Below, piece by piece: positions 5,746 through 5,884 of a DNA stretch of 5,884 nucleotides. Made by a program: the position numbers and the translations under genes. The notes beneath the pieces are model-generated. The model was not told where the DNA came from. It saw only the letters and a list, made by a program, of their open reading frames with translations, and made no database searches. The stretch's first letter is position 1, and every line of letters begins with the position of its first letter. The DNA comes from Candidatus Aminicenantes bacterium UBA4820 (GTDB lineage: Bacteria; Acidobacteriota; UBA4820), in NCBI GenBank assembly GCA_002402325.1, contig DHFQ01000026.1, positions 1-5,884 on the forward strand, written 5' to 3'.

Positions 5746-5771
5746 ATATCTTTATTTGACGCAGGTAAATG

Positions 5772-5794
5772 CTCCTCCTATTTCAGGGGAGGAG
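5772..5794. repeat. Hairpin repeat S (CTCCTCC / GGAGGAG)
   Basis: CTCCTCC (5772-5778) pairs with GGAGGAG (5788-5794) around a 9-nt loop, TATTTCAGG. The left arm plus loop recurs at 3762-3776 with one mismatch. It lies 9 nt before the REP-like pair. It is too far from any gene to serve as a ribosome binding site, and no U-tract follows, so a dispersed repeat fits better than a terminator. Confidence 0.6.
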
Positions 5795-5803
5795 ATTAAA
5801 CGA

Positions 5804-5877
5804 CGCAGGCTAAAGCCTGCGGCTACGGGATATCAACCAATTTGATTTCACGCGGTAGCCGCAACATTTATGTTGCG
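5804..5877. repeat. Inverted pair of REP-like units (REPIN-like)
   Basis: Unit 1 (5804-5826) is a hairpin, CGCAGGC / GCCTGCG with loop TAAA, followed by GCTAC. Unit 2 (5855-5877) is the inverse: GTAGC, then CGCAACA / TGTTGCG with loop TTTA. Aligned in the same orientation the two 23-nt units agree at 17 positions. All six differences are three base pairs of the stem, each compensated. The GTAG tetranucleotide beside a hairpin is the signature of REP sequences mobilised by RAYT (TnpA-REP) transposases. The 28-nt spacer contains ATCAA / TTGAT, so the whole segment can fold as one long hairpin. No RAYT gene is in the window. Confidence 0.75.
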
Positions 5878-5884
5878 TTTGCAG

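Noticed and set aside
243..5749. A 5.5-kb composite transposon bounded by the inverted R1 copies
   Set aside because: The interior consists of ordinary housekeeping genes in two convergent operons. There is no transposase or obvious target duplication, and the copies are short and sit at promoter-proximal positions.
5860..5877. A dif site, because TTATGTT resembles a XerD half-site
   Set aside because: It is the stem-loop of a REP-like unit with 7-bp arms and a 4-nt loop. A dif site needs two 11-bp arms around a 6-8 nt centre.
1..5884. CRISPR array, tRNA or rRNA
   Set aside because: There are no regularly spaced direct repeats, no cloverleaf-like segments and no conserved rRNA blocks.

Overview
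The window is AT-rich bacterial DNA (my estimate by eye is under 40% G+C). Its proteins are rich in Lys, Glu and Ile, which would fit a thermophilic or anaerobic, poorly characterised lineage. No marker here fixes the phylum. Ribosome binding sites are strong and uniform: greA, msrAB and, by my reading, the dedA-family gene all have GGAGG exactly 4 nt before the start codon.

Layout: positions 1-327 hold no convincing gene but contain repeat-like DNA. On the + strand comes a two-gene unit: a DedA-family membrane protein (TTG start at 328 preferred) and, overlapping it by 17 nt, a bifunctional formimidoyltransferase-cyclodeaminase (968-2806) with an apparent zinc-finger insertion. The minus strand runs towards it. 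First in transcription order is the tight cluster greA (5657-5175), dtd (5172-4717) and xerD (4724-3834). After a 173-nt gap comes the fused methionine sulfoxide reductase msrAB (3660-2803). The two convergent units meet with their stop codons overlapping, so there is no intergenic space. Positions 5658-5884 are a promoter region followed by densely packed palindromic repeats.

The genes are housekeeping or stress functions: lipid-carrier or membrane transport (DedA), folate one-carbon and histidine catabolism (FTCD), oxidised-protein repair (MsrAB), chromosome dimer resolution (XerD), removal of D-amino acids from tRNA (Dtd), and rescue of backtracked RNA polymerase (GreA). I see no new defence or biosynthetic system, and no CRISPR, rRNA or tRNA.

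The most interesting content is intergenic. (1) A 21-nt palindromic element (20/21 identical) lies upstream of both dedA and greA, in the same orientation relative to each gene and 36-37 nt before a TATACT box. It also contains the ATG at 253, which argues against that ATG as the dedA start. (2) At 5804-5877 there is an inverted pair of REP-like units with a GTAG head and a hairpin. Their stems differ at three base pairs and every change is compensated. (3) A third hairpin repeat (5772-5794) shares a 14/15-nt core with the xerD-msrAB spacer. Together these suggest a genome with several families of short dispersed palindromic repeats.
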